In this document: in pieces, positions 50,715-63,575 of the stretch
Position numbering within the stretch: position 1 is the first letter of the stretch
Layout of the letters: each line of letters begins with the position of its first letter
Source of the DNA: Psychrobacter sp. PL19
GTDB lineage: Bacteria > Pseudomonadota > Gammaproteobacteria > Pseudomonadales > Moraxellaceae
Reading direction: 5' to 3'
Length of the DNA stretch: 64,000 bases
Assembly (NCBI RefSeq): GCF_017875835.1
Contig: NZ_JAGING010000001.1
Span: 930,001-994,000, forward strand
Notes under the pieces: generated by a model
Database searches by the model: none
What the model saw: the letters and a program-made list of their open reading frames with translations, nothing else
Told to the model about the DNA's origin: nothing
Made by a program: the position numbers and the translations under genes

Positions 50715-50808
50715 ACATTTATAAACCGGGGAGCTGTTGCTGAACGAGATACTGTCTTAATGACGTATTATAGTGAAGCTGGCGTTATCACCCATTTAGG
50801 AGACAGTT

Positions 50809-51240
50809 ATGGCTAAGAAGATTGATGGCTATATCAAACTACAAGTGCCTGCGGGCAAAGCAAATCCTTCACCACCGATTGGTCCAGCCTTGGGTCAAAA
50901 AGGCGTGAACATCATGGCGTTCTGTAAAGAATTTAACGCTGCGACCTCAAGCCAAGAGCCAGGTCTACCGATCCCAACTGTGATCACGGTATATAGCGAT
51001 AAGTCTTTTACCTTCATCATGAAGTCACCACCAGCTGCGTTCTTACTACGTAAAGCCGCTGGCGTTACTAAAGGTTCTGGCACACCAAATACCGCTAAAG
51101 TCGGTAAAGTGAACCGTGAACAACTCGAAGAGATCGTTAAAACCAAGAACGCAGACTTAACTGCTGCCGATCTTGATGCTGCTGTTCGTACCGTTGCTGG
51201 TACTGCCCGTTCAATGGGTATTACCGTGGAGGGTATATAA
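50809..51240 (+). CDS. rplK: 50S ribosomal protein L11
   Basis: 143 residues. Typical [31 protein letters not shown] with the Pro-rich N-terminal domain that binds 23S rRNA at the GTPase centre. The stop overlaps the rplA start by one base (TAATG), so the two are translationally coupled. Confidence 0.98.
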   Translation: MAKKIDGYIKLQVPAGKANPSPPIGPALGQKGVNIMAFCKEFNAATSSQEPGLPIPTVITVYSDKSFTFIMKSPPAAFLLRKAAGVTKGSGTPNTAKVGKVNREQLEEIVKTKNADLTAADLDAAVRTVAGTARSMGITVEGI

Positions 51241-51941
51241 TGTCTAAGCTAACCAAACGCCAAAAAGAAATCAATAGCCGTATCGAAAACGAAAAATTAT
51301 ACACTATTGAAGAAGCCGTACAGATTCTAAATGATTTACCCGCTTTAAAATTCAAAGAGTCTATCGATATTGCGGTAAACTTAGGTGTTGATCCACGTAA
51401 ATCGGACCAAGTCGTTCGTGGCGCTACTAACCTTCCTGCGGGTACTGGTAAAACCAAGCGCGTTGCTGTGTTCGCACAGGGCGCTGCTGCCGAAGCTGCT
51501 AAAGCAGCGGGCGCTGACATCGTTGGTTTTGAAGACTTAGCAGAATCAATCAAAGCCGGTAACATGGACTTTGACGTGGTTATCGCTGCTCCTGACGCCA
51601 TGCGTGTTGTTGGTCAATTAGGTACGATCTTAGGCCCACGTGGTTTGATGCCTAACCCTAAAGTCGGTACCGTAACGCCTAACGTTGCAGAAGCCGTAAC
51701 CAATGCTAAAGCCGGTCAAGCACAATATCGTGTTGATAAAGCAGGTATTATCCATACCACTATCGGTCAAGTTGGTTTTACCGCTGAACAAGTGATGCAA
51801 AATGCTCATGCGTTAATTGCTGATCTAAAGCGTGCCAAGCCTGCGACCTCTAAAGGCATTTTTATCAAAAAAATTACTATCTCAAGCACTATGGGCCCAG
51901 GTATCACTATTGATCCTATCCCTCATCGTGTTAATAAATAA
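51240..51941 (+). CDS. rplA: 50S ribosomal protein L1
   Basis: 233 residues. It contains the L1 signature region [15 protein letters not shown] and the [20 protein letters not shown] start of domain I. It forms the L1 stalk, and in E. coli represses rplKA by binding its mRNA. Overlaps rplK by one base. Confidence 0.98.
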   Translation: MSKLTKRQKEINSRIENEKLYTIEEAVQILNDLPALKFKESIDIAVNLGVDPRKSDQVVRGATNLPAGTGKTKRVAVFAQGAAAEAAKAAGADIVGFEDLAESIKAGNMDFDVVIAAPDAMRVVGQLGTILGPRGLMPNPKVGTVTPNVAEAVTNAKAGQAQYRVDKAGIIHTTIGQVGFTAEQVMQNAHALIADLKRAKPATSKGIFIKKITISSTMGPGITIDPIPHRVNK

Positions 51942-52498
51942 GATAAGTAAATATTTAAGTAAATAATATTAAGTAAATAATACAGGTACTTATTATCTAA
52001 ATATTCTAAATAAGATGTTGTGAATAGTAAGTACCAATAAATTTTAAAGAATTAGGTCAGCGTGGCAATCGCTACGCTGTCTAAGACCGTAGGTAGAAAG
52101 CGGTTTAGAAGTATTCTTAACAGCTTTTAACGTTGTTGAAAATACTCATAAGCTGTTTCTTTAATCGACGCTAGATAAAAATCTTAGTTAGCCTACGCAG
52201 ACGGTGGCCCACACAGTTTAAGACCGGAGCGGATAGGGCAGTGCTGTTATTGAGATACTAGCTATCAAAATATCAGCATTAATCTATCACTCAACGTCAT
52301 TCTGATAACGGTGCCGTAATCAGTCGTTACTAATATGACCCAATTAATAAGCACTAGCTTTTTTTTGGCTTATTGGTAATGTGTCGTATCAAGTCAATCT
52401 CACTTTAAGGTCTATGTCTTTAAAAGTTTAAGGTGTCAAAATCTAAACAGTTAAAAGCTTAAGCATTAAGGCGATTGATAAGATCAAGGAGCAAACTT
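51942..52498 (+). promoter_or_regulatory. Leader region of rplJL
   Basis: 557 bp between rplA and rplJ. The start has three AAGTAAATA units (51946-51978). A hairpin with stem CAGCGT/ACGCTG (52058-52079), extended by outer TTAG/CTAA pairs, lies ~420 bp before rplJ. In E. coli the rplJ leader is the target of L10-L12 autocontrol. A similar role here is inference; I could not match a defined L10-binding fold. Confidence 0.4.
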
Positions 52499-53026
52499 AT
52501 GGCATTAACGCTAGAGCAAAAACAACAAGTTGTGGCTGAAGTGTCTGAAGTTGCTGCTAAGGCGTACTCAGCGGTAGCTGCCGAGTATCATGGTATTGGT
52601 GTTGCAAAGCTTACTAAGCTGCGCGAACAAGCCCGTGAACAAGGTGTGGTTTTGAAAGTGGTAAAAAATACCCTAGCAAAACGCGCTTTTGAAGGTACTA
52701 GCTTTGAGTGCATGTCAGACAGTCTGACTGGTCCATTACTTTTGGCTTTTTCAATGGAAGATTTGGGATCTGCAGCTAGAATCATTTTTGATTTTAGTAA
52801 AGATAACAGTGCCCTTGAAACCAAATTGGTATCAGTTGGTGGTGAATTATTTGGTCCAGAAGATCTAGAACGCGTAGCGAAGCTTCCAACTCGCGACGAA
52901 GCGTTGTCTATCTTGATGGCTACCTTGAATGCACCAGTGACCAAGCTTGTCCAAACTATGAACGCAGTTCCTAGTAAGTTTGTTCGCACCGTAGCAGCAA
53001 TTAAAGACGCAAAAGAAGCTGCTTAA
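52499..53026 (+). CDS. rplJ: 50S ribosomal protein L10
   Basis: 175 residues from ATG 52499 (AAGGAG upstream), starting MALTLEQKQQVVAEV; the open frame extends eight codons upstream through the ribosome binding site. Contains GIGVAKLTKLREQAREQGVVLKVVKNTL in two parts and the C-terminal helix binding L7/L12 dimers. Base of the ribosomal stalk. Confidence 0.97.
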   Translation: MALTLEQKQQVVAEVSEVAAKAYSAVAAEYHGIGVAKLTKLREQAREQGVVLKVVKNTLAKRAFEGTSFECMSDSLTGPLLLAFSMEDLGSAARIIFDFSKDNSALETKLVSVGGELFGPEDLERVAKLPTRDEALSILMATLNAPVTKLVQTMNAVPSKFVRTVAAIKDAKEAA

Positions 53027-53151
53027 TTGCTTGTTTTAACGTAACTTTAATATTGTCGGTTGTATTTTATTGTCAACCCTATTTTAAAATTTGGCAAGCA
53101 GCCTAAGCAATATTAGAATCAATTAATTTTATCAGATAACGGAGAGTTCTC

Positions 53152-53523
53152 ATGGCACTATCTAAAGATGATGTGTTAAACGCAATCGCTGAAATGTCAG
53201 TAATGGATATCGTTGAGCTTATCAGCGACATGGAAGAAAAATTCGGCGTAACTGCTGCTGTTGCTGCTGCTGCACCTGCTGCTGCTGCTGACGGTCCTGC
53301 TGCTGAAGAACAAGACGAGTTTGACGTTATTCTTGCCAGCTTTGGCGAGAAAAAAGTTGCTGTCATTAAAGCAGTACGTGAAGCGACTGGCCTTGGCTTG
53401 AAAGAAGCGAAAGATTTGGTTGAAAGTGCTCCAACACCAATCAAAGAAGCTGTTTCTAAAGCTGATGGCGAAGAGTTGAAAAAGAAACTTGAAGAAGCTG
53501 GTGCAACTGTTGAACTAAAATAA
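53152..53523 (+). CDS. rplL: 50S ribosomal protein L7/L12
   Basis: 123 residues. N-terminal dimerisation domain, Ala/Pro-rich hinge (~36-52), and C-terminal domain [24 protein letters not shown] that recruits translation factors. GGAGAG before ATG 53152. Followed by a strong hairpin terminator. Confidence 0.98.
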   Translation: MALSKDDVLNAIAEMSVMDIVELISDMEEKFGVTAAVAAAAPAAAADGPAAEEQDEFDVILASFGEKKVAVIKAVREATGLGLKEAKDLVESAPTPIKEAVSKADGEELKKKLEEAGATVELK

Positions 53524-53537
53524 GTTTAACACTGTAC

Positions 53538-53577
53538 AAAAAAAGCTGGTGATGCCTTGCATTGCCAGCTTTTTTTT
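53538..53577 (+). terminator. Strong terminator/attenuator between rplL and rpoB
   Basis: The arms 53538-53555 and 53559-53576 pair over 18 bases (AAAAAAAGCTGG with CCAGCTTTTTTT plus an inner stem) around loop CTT, with a T-run on the right. In E. coli an attenuator at this place lets part of the polymerases through to rpoBC. Confidence 0.88.
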
Positions 53578-54270
53578 ATTATAATTAATAGCTTGACCTT
53601 TTGTGTCTGCCAACTTACGTATGCATTAGCGCGGTGGATACCCATCAAAAGGACAGACGATATACATGCAAGCACACATCCAAGTTTTTGAAACCAGATT
53701 AATTTAGGCTAAACGTCAATAGATGGATGTTTGGCAATTTTTTGCGTCTATATACTTTCCTATTAACATTATCGCTCATATTGATTCTAAAATTTATAGT
53801 CATCCCAATTATTATTAATTCTAAAAGCTATTGGTCCCCAGTAGTCTAGCATGATTTCACTGTCAGTAAATGGGCTCATAGACGGTAGATATCAGCGACG
53901 ATATTACTTAGGATTATAAATAGCCCATATACATGATCCATTGCCGTTATTAATGGCAACTTAAGCCAAGTTACAGATTGAATCATTACTATTCAAACGG
54001 CAGCATCTGAGGATACGATATTTAAAAATGTATAACATTGAAATTTTCAATGTCAGCATTCATATCATCGTACCTAGGTGTTGCTTTTAAGACTAAACAT
54101 GATGTGTTGAATGCACATTCATTGATAAGTACGTACTAGTTGCTCAGTATAATGAGCTAAGCATTAACAACCGTTTCTTTTATTATCGTTTACGTCGCTA
54201 AGTCTGCATAGTATTTATGCATGCTAGCCGCGCTTTTAATTTGTTTTCACGTTTACTGTAAGGACTCTCG
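53578..54270 (+). promoter_or_regulatory. Long rplL-rpoB intergenic region with candidate rpoBC promoter
   Basis: About 690 bp, no gene. A consensus TATAAT lies at 54148-54153; the better TTGATA (54122-54127) is 20 bp upstream, which is too far for an ideal promoter. Short inverted pairs (ACATTGAAA/TTTCAATGT, 54032-54051) occur. AAGGA before ATG 54271 is the rpoB ribosome binding site. Confidence 0.45.
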
Positions 54271-57200
54271 ATGGCATATTCTTATACTGAAAAAAAGCGT
54301 ATTCGCAAAAGTTTTGCTGAATTACCTACTGTGATGGACATTCCCTATTTACTGTCTATCCAAGTAGATTCCTACGAGCACTTTTTGCAAGAGCACAAAA
54401 AGCCAAAAGCTCGTGAGAATACCGGTCTGCAAGCTGCGTATTCCTCTATTTTCCCTATCGAAAGTCACTCTGGTAACGCAGAGCTACAATTCGTTGAATA
54501 CTACCTAGGTACCCCTGAGTTTGATGAGCGTGAGTGTATTCTACGCGGCTCAACTTTCGCAGCACCAATGCGGGTCAAAATCCGCTTAATTATCAAAGAT
54601 AAAGACAGCAAAGATAAAGACAGTAAAGCAGCCATTAAAGATATCCGTGAGCAAAGCGTCTACATGGGTGAGATGCCATTAATGACCAATAACGGTACCT
54701 TTATTATTAATGGTACTGAACGGGTTATCGTATCTCAGCTACATCGCTCACCCGGTGTGTTCTTTGACCATGACAAAGGCAAATCACATTCAAGTGGTAA
54801 AGTACTGTATAACGCCCGCATTATTCCTTACCGTGGTTCTTGGTTAGACTTTGAATTTGATGCTAAAGATTTAGTCTTTGCCCGTATTGACCGTCGTCGC
54901 AAGCTATTGGCCTCTATTATTCTACGTGCACTAGGCCTAAGTACCTCTGAAATCTTAGATCTGTTCTTTGAAAAAGTAGCCGTTTATAGAGGCGAAGAGC
55001 AGTTTGAGATTGATCTGGTTGCTGACCGCCTACGCGGTGAAATGGCACAGTTTGACATTGTAACCCCTGCAGGCGATGTGGTCGTTGAGCAAGGCAAACG
55101 TATTAATGCTCGCCGTATCCGTCAGCTTGAAGAAGCGGGTATGACTAAGATTTCGGTACCTGATGAATACCTATATGAGCGTATTTTAGCAGAAGATATC
55201 ATCGTTAATGATGAAGTCATCGCTAAAGCCAACACGCTTATTGACCATGAATTGTTGGTCAAATTAAGCTCGTTTGAAGCCAGTGAATCTATCAAAGAAA
55301 TCAGCATTCTATTCACCAATGATATTGATCAAGGCAGTTATATTGCCGATACCTTACGCGCTGATAGTACCTCAAGCCGTGAAGAAGCGCTAATTGAGAT
55401 TTATAAAGTTATGCGTCCAGGTGAGCCACCAACGGTTGATACCGCTGAGAAGCTCTTCGATAGCATGTTCTTTAACGCTGATCGCTATGACTTATCTAAT
55501 GTCGGCCGTATGAAATTTAACCGCCGTTTAGGCTTAGCGTTTGATGATACTGCCGACCCTGATATTCAGCGTGCGCGCAGTGTTTTGACCAACGGTGATA
55601 TCGTCAATGTGCTCAAAGAGCTGATTGAGATTCGTAATGGTCGCGGTGAAGTCGATGATATTGATCACTTAGGTAACCGCCGTATTCGTTCAGTTGGCGA
55701 GATGGCAGAAAACCAATTCCGTGTTGGCCTAGTACGGGTTGAACGTGCGGTCAAAGAGCGCTTAAGCTCAGCGGAATCAGATAACTTATCACCACAAGAT
55801 TTGATTAACTCTAAGCCCGTCGCGGCTGCGGTTAAAGAATTCTTTGGTTCAAGCCAGTTGTCACAGTTTATGGATCAGAACAACCCGTTGTCTGAGATTA
55901 CCCATAAACGCCGTGTATCAGCACTAGGACCTGGTGGTTTGACTCGTGAACGTGCAGGCTTTGAAGTACGTGACGTACATGACACTCATTATGGTCGTGT
56001 CTGTCCGATTGAGACCCCTGAAGGTCCAAACATTGGCTTGATTAACTCATTAGCCATCTTTGCTAAGACTAACAGTTTTGGTTTCTTAGAAACCCCTTAT
56101 CGCCAAGTGGTCGATGGTAAAGTGACTGATACCATCGAATATCTGTCAGCGATTGAAGAAGTGGGTACTGTGATTGCACAGGCTGACTCCCCAATGACCG
56201 AAGATGGCCTATTGAGCGATGAGATGGTCAGCGTTCGTAGCTACGGCGAATTTGTCCGTATGCCACCCGAAAAAGTGACCCATATGGATGTGTCACCAAG
56301 TCAGGTGGTATCGGTAGCAGCAGGCTTAATTCCATTCTTGGAGCATGATGATGCTAACCGTGCCTTAATGGGCTCGAACATGCAGCGTCAGGCCGTTCCT
56401 ACTCTACGTGCTGATAAGCCGCTAGTAGGTACTGGTATGGAGCGCCATGTTGCGCGTGACTCTGGTGTCTGTGTAATCGCTAAGCGTGGCGGTGTGATTG
56501 AAGATGTTGATGCCTCACGTATTGTGGTACGCGTTAATGAAGATGAGATGATTGCTGGTGAAGCCGGTATTGATATCTATAACTTGATTAAATATACCCG
56601 TTCTAACCAAAATACTTGTATCAACCAACGTATTATTGTTAACCAAGGTGATGATATCGCCACCGGTGACATTTTAGCTGATGGTCCTTCAACAGATCTT
56701 GGTGAGTTGGCATTGGGTCAAAATATCCGCATCGCATTTATGCCGTGGAATGGTTATAACTTTGAAGATTCAATCTTGCTGTCTGAAAAAGTGGTCAAAG
56801 AAGATCGTTTCACCACTATTCATATTCAAGAATTGACTTGTGTGGCACGTGATACCAAGCTTGGTACGGAAGAGATTACTGGCGATATTCCAAACGTTGG
56901 TGAAGCCGCTTTATCAAGTCTTGATGAAGCCGGTATCGTTTATATCGGTGCTGAAGTAGATTCTGGTGATATTTTAGTGGGTAAAGTGACGCCAAAAGGT
57001 GAAACCCAACTAACGCCAGAAGAGAAATTGCTCCGGGCCATCTTTGGTGAAAAAGCCGCTGATGTTAAAGACACCTCACTACGTGTACCAACATCTAGCA
57101 AAGGTACGGTTATTGACGTACAAGTCTTTACCCGTGACGGCGTCGAAAAAGATGCTCGCGCCAAAGCGATTGAAAAATCACAGCTCGATAGCTACCGTAA

Positions 57201-58389
57201 AGATTTGAAAGAAGAGCTGCGTATCTTTGAAGCAGCAGCCCGTGGACGTATTGGTAATCTACTCGATGGCCAAAAAGTCAGCGGTGGTTCTGGCCTGAAA
57301 GCGGGTACCGTTATGGCCGCTGTTGATATGAAAGATATGAGTCTTGAGACTTTACTTGATATTCAACCGGTCGAAGAAGAAATTTCTGAGCGTCTAACCC
57401 AGATTGCCGAATATTTAGTCGACAAGCAAAAAGATATCGATAGCAAGTTTGCTGAGAAAAAACGCAAATTAACTTCTGGCGATGATTTAGCGCATGGCGT
57501 ACAAAAAATCGTTAAAGTTTATCTGGCCGTAAAACGTCGCATCCAGCCTGGTGATAAAATGGCGGGTCGTCATGGTAACAAAGGGGTGGTATCACGTATC
57601 ATGCCGGTCGAAGATATGCCGTATGATGAGCATGGCAACACGGTAGATATCGTACTGAATCCGCTAGGCGTACCATCACGCATGAACATCGGTCAGGTAC
57701 TAGAGACCCATTTAGGAATGGCAGCCAAAGGCTTGGGTGAGAAAATTGATGGCATGCTCAAAGCTCAAGCAGCAATCACAGAGCTGCGTGATTTCTTAGA
57801 CCAAATCTATAACAAAGTTGGTGGCGAAAGCGTAGATCTTGATAGCTTAACTGATGATGAGATCATAACGCTAGCAGGCAACTTACGTGGCGGTGTGCCA
57901 ATGGGTACTGCGGTATTTGATGGCGCGCATGAGCATCAAGTCAAAGACTTGCTAGAGCTTGCTGGTCTGTCAAGAGATGGTCAGCAGACTTTATATGATG
58001 GCCGTACTGGTCAGAAGTTTGATCGTCAAGTAACCGTCGGCTACATGTATATGCTCAAGCTTAACCATTTGGTTGATGACAAGATGCATGCGCGTTCAAC
58101 CGGTTCGTACTCTTTAGTTACGCAGCAGCCGCTCGGTGGTAAAGCTCAGTTCGGTGGTCAGCGTTTTGGTGAGATGGAAGTGTGGGCACTAGAAGCTTAT
58201 GGTGCGACTTACACCTTGCAAGAAATGCTAACGGTGAAGTCGGATGACGTTGAAGGTCGTACTCGTATGTACAAAAACATCGTTGATGGCGAGCAAAGTA
58301 TGGATCCAGGTATGCCTGAATCGTTTAACGTATTGACCAAAGAAATCAAATCATTGGGTATCAATATTGAGCTAAAACAAACCCATTAA
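54271..58389 (+). CDS. rpoB: DNA-directed RNA polymerase subunit beta
   Basis: 1372 residues, a little longer than E. coli (1342). The rifampicin pocket reads [20 protein letters not shown], wild type at the usual resistance positions. Near the N-terminus the sequence KDKDS is doubled by a 15-bp repeat (from ~54597). C-terminal part with the HGNKGVVS lysine region and [20 protein letters not shown]. Catalytic core subunit with RpoC, encoded 207 bp downstream. Confidence 0.98.
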   Translation: MAYSYTEKKRIRKSFAELPTVMDIPYLLSIQVDSYEHFLQEHKKPKARENTGLQAAYSSIFPIESHSGNAELQFVEYYLGTPEFDERECILRGSTFAAPMRVKIRLIIKDKDSKDKDSKAAIKDIREQSVYMGEMPLMTNNGTFIINGTERVIVSQLHRSPGVFFDHDKGKSHSSGKVLYNARIIPYRGSWLDFEFDAKDLVFARIDRRRKLLASIILRALGLSTSEILDLFFEKVAVYRGEEQFEIDLVADRLRGEMAQFDIVTPAGDVVVEQGKRINARRIRQLEEAGMTKISVPDEYLYERILAEDIIVNDEVIAKANTLIDHELLVKLSSFEASESIKEISILFTNDIDQGSYIADTLRADSTSSREEALIEIYKVMRPGEPPTVDTAEKLFDSMFFNADRYDLSNVGRMKFNRRLGLAFDDTADPDIQRARSVLTNGDIVNVLKELIEIRNGRGEVDDIDHLGNRRIRSVGEMAENQFRVGLVRVERAVKERLSSAESDNLSPQDLINSKPVAAAVKEFFGSSQLSQFMDQNNPLSEITHKRRVSALGPGGLTRERAGFEVRDVHDTHYGRVCPIETPEGPNIGLINSLAIFAKTNSFGFLETPYRQVVDGKVTDTIEYLSAIEEVGTVIAQADSPMTEDGLLSDEMVSVRSYGEFVRMPPEKVTHMDVSPSQVVSVAAGLIPFLEHDDANRALMGSNMQRQAVPTLRADKPLVGTGMERHVARDSGVCVIAKRGGVIEDVDASRIVVRVNEDEMIAGEAGIDIYNLIKYTRSNQNTCINQRIIVNQGDDIATGDILADGPSTDLGELALGQNIRIAFMPWNGYNFEDSILLSEKVVKEDRFTTIHIQELTCVARDTKLGTEEITGDIPNVGEAALSSLDEAGIVYIGAEVDSGDILVGKVTPKGETQLTPEEKLLRAIFGEKAADVKDTSLRVPTSSKGTVIDVQVFTRDGVEKDARAKAIEKSQLDSYRKDLKEELRIFEAAARGRIGNLLDGQKVSGGSGLKAGTVMAAVDMKDMSLETLLDIQPVEEEISERLTQIAEYLVDKQKDIDSKFAEKKRKLTSGDDLAHGVQKIVKVYLAVKRRIQPGDKMAGRHGNKGVVSRIMPVEDMPYDEHGNTVDIVLNPLGVPSRMNIGQVLETHLGMAAKGLGEKIDGMLKAQAAITELRDFLDQIYNKVGGESVDLDSLTDDEIITLAGNLRGGVPMGTAVFDGAHEHQVKDLLELAGLSRDGQQTLYDGRTGQKFDRQVTVGYMYMLKLNHLVDDKMHARSTGSYSLVTQQPLGGKAQFGGQRFGEMEVWALEAYGATYTLQEMLTVKSDDVEGRTRMYKNIVDGEQSMDPGMPESFNVLTKEIKSLGINIELKQTH

Positions 58390-58596
58390 GAATATCTGGC
58401 TGAATTAACATTAATTCAGCCAGTCAGTAACCTTAATGGTTAGCTAAAAGCAGCATGGCCCATCGCTGCTGCTTTTAGCCATTTATCTCAACCCTATTCA
58501 TTGCCTTCATTCATTTTGTCAGCGCTGTGTTATATGGCACTAATAGTTCATTGGCCTGACACTGACAGATGATTATAAAGATAACGGAGAAGCAAC

Positions 58597-61500
58597 TTGA
58601 AAGATTTACTCGATATCATGCAAAGCCCTACCAGCAATGGTAACCATGAGTTTGATAGTATTCAAATTACTCTAGCCTCACCTGACGTTATTAAGTCATG
58701 GTCGCATGGTGAAGTTAAAAAACCTGAAACCATTAACTATCGTACCTTTAAGCCTGAGCGTGACGGTCTATTTTGTGCCAAAATTTTTGGACCGGTAAAA
58801 GACTTTGAATGTCTATGCGGTAAGTATAAGCGTCGTAAATTCCAAGGCGTTATCTGTGAAAAATGTGGCGTTGAAGTCACTACTGCTAAAGTACGCCGTG
58901 ATCGCATGGGTCATATTGACCTAGCCAGTCCGGTTGCGCATATTTGGTTCTTAAAATCATTACCCAGCCGTATTGGTTTATTACTTGATATGACCTTGCG
59001 TGATATCGAGCGGGTTCTTTATTTTGAAAGCTACATCGTTACTGAGCCAGGTTTGACCAGCTTAGAAAAGTATCAATTGCTTGATGATGAAGATTATTTC
59101 AGAGCGCTAGAAGAATTCGGCGATGAATTCGTTGCTAAGATGGGTGCCGAAGCCGTACGCGATCTGTTAAAAGATATCGACTTAGATCTTGAGATTGATG
59201 AGCTGCGTGAAGCCATTCCGCAAACAGGTTCTGAGACTAAGCTTAAAAAGATGTCTAAGCGTCTGAAATTATTAGAAGCCTTCCGTGATTCCAATAATAA
59301 ACCTGAATGGATGGTGATGACCATCTTGCCAGTATTACCACCAGATTTACGCCCGCTCGTACCACTAGAAGGCGGACGTTTTGCAACCTCAGATCTAAAC
59401 GATCTCTATCGTCGCGTTATTAACCGTAACAACCGTCTGAAGCGTTTACTTGAGCTAAGTGCCCCTGATATCATTGTGCGTAACGAAAAACGTATGCTAC
59501 AAGAATCAGTGGATGCCTTGCTTGATAACGGTCGTCGTGGTCGCGCGATTACTGGTAGTAATAAACGCCCGTTGAAATCTTTGGCTGATATGATCAAGGG
59601 TAAACAAGGTCGTTTCCGCCAAAACTTGTTGGGTAAACGTGTGGATTACTCTGGCCGTTCGGTCATCGTAGTTGGTCCAACGCTGCGTTTGCATCAGTGT
59701 GGTTTGCCGAAGAAAATGGCACTTGAGCTATTCAAACCCTTTACTTACAACAAGCTGTTATCACACGGCTTGGCAACCACGATTAAAGCGGCCAAGAAAA
59801 TGGTCGAACGTGAAGAGCCACAAGTGTGGGATATGCTAGCGATGGTTATTCGTGAGCATCCAGTACTTCTTAACCGTGCGCCAACGCTTCACCGTTTGGG
59901 CTTGCAAGCATTTGAGCCAGTATTAATCGAAGGAAAAGCGATCCAGTTGCATCCGCTGGTTTGTACTGCCTTTAACGCTGACTTTGATGGGGACCAAATG
60001 GCGGTTCATGTGCCATTGACTCTAGAAGCGCAGCTTGAATCACGTGCCTTGATGATGTCTACCAATAACATCTTGTCACCTGCTAATGGTGATCCAATCA
60101 TCGTACCATCACAAGATGTGGTATTAGGTCTGTATTACATTAGCCGCTCATCAGTGAACGCGCAAGGCGAAGGCATGATTTTTGCCACCGTCAATGAAGC
60201 ATTGCGTGCGATCGGCTCTAACGATTTACATGTGAACGCCAAAATCAGAGTGCGGGTTACTGAAACCCATATCGATGAAGAAGGCAATCACACTAAAGAG
60301 ATCAGCATCAAAGATACGGTTGCCGGTCGCCTGTTAATCTGGAACATCATGCCGGTAGGTATGGCGTTTGAAGAGTGTAATCAAGAGATGACTAAGAAAA
60401 ATATCTCGCGCTTGATTAACTCTTGCTATCGTAAGATGGGTGTTAAAGACAGTGTTATGTTCGCTGACCAATTAATGTATCTTGGTTTCGCACAAGCAAC
60501 ACTATCTGGGGTATCGATTGGTCTAGATGACATGGTTATTCCGCCGATGAAAAAACAAATCATCGAAGTTGCTGAAGCTGAAGTTCGTGAAATTGAAGAT
60601 CAATTCGAGCAAGGTTTTGTGACTGCTGGTGAGCGCTATAATAAAGTAGTCGATATCTGGTCACGTACTAATGACAAAGTCGCTAAAGCGATGATGGATA
60701 ACCTGGCCATTGATACTGTTATTAATGCCAAGGGTGAAAAAGAAGAACAGAAGTCTTTTAACTCTATCTTTATCATGTCAGATTCTGGTGCTCGTGGTAG
60801 TGCCGCACAGATTCGTCAGTTAGCGGGTATGCGTGGTTTGATGGCCAAGCCGGATGGCTCAATTATTGAGACCCCGATTAAAGCCAACTTCCGTGAAGGC
60901 TTGACCGTACTTCAGTACTTCATCTCGACTCATGGCGCGCGTAAAGGTCTAGCTGATACCGCATTGAAAACGGCTAACTCAGGTTATCTAACCCGTCGTT
61001 TGGTTGACGTGGCACAAGATTTGGTTATCACTAGTGATGACTGTGGTACGGACCAAGGCTTGCTCATGACGCCGCACATTCAAGGTGGCGAGATCATTGA
61101 AAAGCTTGGCGACTTGGTATTAGGCCGTGTGACCGCTCGTGATGTGACTTATAACGATAACGTCGATAAAATCTTGATACCAGTCGGTACCTTGATTGAT
61201 GAGCATTGGGTTGATGTACTCGATGACAATGCGATTGATGATATCTGGGTACGTTCAGTGATTACTTGTGACATCGCCCATGGCGTTTGCTCACAGTGCT
61301 ATGGTCGTGACTTGGCCCGTGGTCATAAAGTTAATATCGGCGAGTCAGTCGGTGTTATGGCAGCCCAGTCTATCGGTGAGCCCGGTACCCAGTTAACCAT
61401 GCGTACTTTCCACGTGGGCGGGGCAGCGAGCTCAGCTTCTGTGGACAACAGCATCTCTGTCCGTAATGGTGGCCAAGTACATTTTGAAAATATGAAAACC

Positions 61501-62826
61501 GTTGAGCATATTGATGGCCATTTGGTTATCGTATCGCGCTCAGCGGAAATCGCATTAACCGATGAGTTAGGTCGCGAGCGTGAGCGTTATAAAGTACCTT
61601 ATGGCTCAAGCGTATTAGTGAAAAGCGAAGATCATGTTGAAGGTGGTCAAACTATCGCTAAATGGGATCCGCACACGCATCCTATTATTACTGAATTTGC
61701 GGGTAAAGCACGCTTCAGTGATATTACCGATGGTCTGACAGCGACTGTAAAAGTTGATGATGCCACTGGTATGAGCTCGTTTGAGATTCTTGCCAATCGT
61801 GACCGTTCAAGTTCAGCAAAAGACTTACGTCCAGCTATTATCTTGAATACTGACGCTGGCAAAGAAGTGGTTTACTTCTTACCTGCTGAAACTATCATTC
61901 GAGTTGGCGATGGTGAAGAAGTGGCTGCAGGTTCAATTCTGGGCCGCGTACCACAAGCGTCTTCAGGTACTAAAGATATTACCGGTGGCCTACCACGGGT
62001 TGCTGATTTGTTCGAAGCACGTCGTCCAAAAGATCACGCTATCATGGCAGAAATGACTGGTGTCGTGAGCTTCGGTAAAGAAACCAAAGGCAAAAATCGC
62101 TTTATTATCACCAATGAAGACGGTGAGATTCATGAAGAGCTGATTCCAAAATGGCGTCAAATTAACGTCTTTGAAAACGAGACGGTAGCGCGCGGTGAAG
62201 TGATCGCTGATGGTCCACAAAACCCACATGATATCCTGCGTCTGAAAGGCCAAACGGCACTTGCTGACTACATCGTTAACGAAGTACAAGATGTCTACCG
62301 CTTGCAAGGTGTGAAAATCAACGACAAGCACATCGAAGTTATTATTCGTCAGATGTTGCGTAAAGTTGAAATCACCGATGGTGGCGACTCAAGCCACTTC
62401 AAAGGTGATCAGGTTGAGTATGCTGATTTAAAAGCAATGAATACTAAGCTGGTTGCAGAAGATAAATTCCCAATCCAGTATGAGCGTCAATTGCTTGGTA
62501 TTACTAAGGCTAGTCTAGCGACTGAGAGCTTTATCTCAGCGGCATCTTTCCAAGAAACTACCCGTGTCCTAACTGCTGCTGCCGTTACAGGTAAAGTGGA
62601 TGAGCTACGCGGTCTCAAAGAAAACGTAGTTGTTGGTCGTTTGATTCCTGCTGGTACTGGTCTTGCCTATCATAAAGCGCGTAAAGAAAAAGCAGAACAG
62701 AAACTACATGACAAAGATATTAATGCAGCATTTGATATGACAACTGCTAACAGCGATAGTAAAGACTTCTCTAGCTTTGATGAAGCCTTTGCTCAAGAGT
62801 TGAATCAAGGCAGCCAGTCTGAATAA
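58597..62826 (+). CDS. rpoC: DNA-directed RNA polymerase subunit beta'
   Basis: 1409 residues. The start codon is TTG 58597, supported by GGAGA 6 nt upstream and by the protein beginning KDLLDIMQ, matching the E. coli N-terminus; the first ATG (58618) would lose this. Zinc site [19 protein letters not shown], the catalytic NADFDGDQM loop with three aspartates, bridge helix and trigger loop region ([16 protein letters not shown]). The second zinc site is CSQCYGRD with C1 nearby. The C-terminal ~30 residues are a polar tail. Confidence 0.97.
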   Translation: MKDLLDIMQSPTSNGNHEFDSIQITLASPDVIKSWSHGEVKKPETINYRTFKPERDGLFCAKIFGPVKDFECLCGKYKRRKFQGVICEKCGVEVTTAKVRRDRMGHIDLASPVAHIWFLKSLPSRIGLLLDMTLRDIERVLYFESYIVTEPGLTSLEKYQLLDDEDYFRALEEFGDEFVAKMGAEAVRDLLKDIDLDLEIDELREAIPQTGSETKLKKMSKRLKLLEAFRDSNNKPEWMVMTILPVLPPDLRPLVPLEGGRFATSDLNDLYRRVINRNNRLKRLLELSAPDIIVRNEKRMLQESVDALLDNGRRGRAITGSNKRPLKSLADMIKGKQGRFRQNLLGKRVDYSGRSVIVVGPTLRLHQCGLPKKMALELFKPFTYNKLLSHGLATTIKAAKKMVEREEPQVWDMLAMVIREHPVLLNRAPTLHRLGLQAFEPVLIEGKAIQLHPLVCTAFNADFDGDQMAVHVPLTLEAQLESRALMMSTNNILSPANGDPIIVPSQDVVLGLYYISRSSVNAQGEGMIFATVNEALRAIGSNDLHVNAKIRVRVTETHIDEEGNHTKEISIKDTVAGRLLIWNIMPVGMAFEECNQEMTKKNISRLINSCYRKMGVKDSVMFADQLMYLGFAQATLSGVSIGLDDMVIPPMKKQIIEVAEAEVREIEDQFEQGFVTAGERYNKVVDIWSRTNDKVAKAMMDNLAIDTVINAKGEKEEQKSFNSIFIMSDSGARGSAAQIRQLAGMRGLMAKPDGSIIETPIKANFREGLTVLQYFISTHGARKGLADTALKTANSGYLTRRLVDVAQDLVITSDDCGTDQGLLMTPHIQGGEIIEKLGDLVLGRVTARDVTYNDNVDKILIPVGTLIDEHWVDVLDDNAIDDIWVRSVITCDIAHGVCSQCYGRDLARGHKVNIGESVGVMAAQSIGEPGTQLTMRTFHVGGAASSASVDNSISVRNGGQVHFENMKTVEHIDGHLVIVSRSAEIALTDELGRERERYKVPYGSSVLVKSEDHVEGGQTIAKWDPHTHPIITEFAGKARFSDITDGLTATVKVDDATGMSSFEILANRDRSSSAKDLRPAIILNTDAGKEVVYFLPAETIIRVGDGEEVAAGSILGRVPQASSGTKDITGGLPRVADLFEARRPKDHAIMAEMTGVVSFGKETKGKNRFIITNEDGEIHEELIPKWRQINVFENETVARGEVIADGPQNPHDILRLKGQTALADYIVNEVQDVYRLQGVKINDKHIEVIIRQMLRKVEITDGGDSSHFKGDQVEYADLKAMNTKLVAEDKFPIQYERQLLGITKASLATESFISAASFQETTRVLTAAAVTGKVDELRGLKENVVVGRLIPAGTGLAYHKARKEKAEQKLHDKDINAAFDMTTANSDSKDFSSFDEAFAQELNQGSQSE

Positions 62827-62873
62827 CTCTACGTTAATTTAGATAGGCTCAAGCCGAACAGTAAGCATGATAT

Positions 62874-62903
62874 AAAAAAGCCAGCCTCGTCGCTGGCTTT
62901 TTT
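62874..62903 (+). terminator. Terminator of rpoBC
   Basis: Stem AAAAAAGCCAGC with GCTGGCTTTTTT (62874-62885, 62892-62903), loop CTCGTC, 47 bp after the rpoC stop. Confidence 0.93.
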
Positions 62904-63031
62904 ATACCCTTAAAAAAGTGAAAAAAATCGTCATTATAGCCAAGAAAATAGTACACTAAAAAATCAGCTTTATAAGTCGTGGCTGTTTTTGATTAATATG
63001 AGCTCATCATTAATATAAGGATAAAAGGCGT

Positions 63032-63559
63032 ATGGCAGGTAAAACTCGCGTTGCCAAATATCAGGCGGATCGTACCAATCAAAAGCTCTATTTCTGTCGT
63101 TTAGCCTGTCAAGCTGCAGGCAGTAGTAATGATAAGCAGCATTATCAAGCCCAATGTGAGACCGCCATCTTTCATTTACACGGGTCTTTTTTAGCATTCT
63201 TACAAGAATTAGGGCATTTTTATGGCTTAACCATGACAGCGCCAACCTTAGCAGATATCGAGCAAGCACTTAGCGAGCGTACGCAAGTCTCACCAGAAGT
63301 ACAGCGCCTACAGCAATTACAACAGCAAGGGTTCTTAGCGAATATAGAACGTGCTTACCAACGTTGTTTATACGCGGTCTTGCCTGATAATTCAGTCGAT
63401 GAGAGTGTTAGTACGGCTGGGAAGGAGTCACAAGATTTGATCGTTAACGTGGTTACTTTGTCGAATCAATGGTTACCGGATGACGCAACGATACGTGAAT
63501 GGCGGCAGCAATTTTTAGAGCTTATTGAGCAACTGCGCGCAGGTATGGTGGAATTTTAA
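63032..63559 (+). CDS. Small conserved protein, DUF6586-like
   Basis: 175 residues, mostly helical, no signal peptide or membrane segment. The start MAGKTRVAKYQADRTNQKLYFCRLA and the later ETAIFHLHGSFLAFLQELGHFYG resemble the DUF6586 group found in Pseudomonas and relatives. Function unknown. AAGGATAA precedes ATG 63032. Followed by repeat copy D. Confidence 0.6.
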   Translation: MAGKTRVAKYQADRTNQKLYFCRLACQAAGSSNDKQHYQAQCETAIFHLHGSFLAFLQELGHFYGLTMTAPTLADIEQALSERTQVSPEVQRLQQLQQQGFLANIERAYQRCLYAVLPDNSVDESVSTAGKESQDLIVNVVTLSNQWLPDDATIREWRQQFLELIEQLRAGMVEF

Positions 63560-63575
63560 AAGCCGACTTGCATAC

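Noticed and set aside
52190..52215. A fifth copy of the 138-bp repeat
   Set aside because: Only the short core GCCTACGCAGAC matches; the arms and ends are missing. The same holds for the core-like stretch near 14190.
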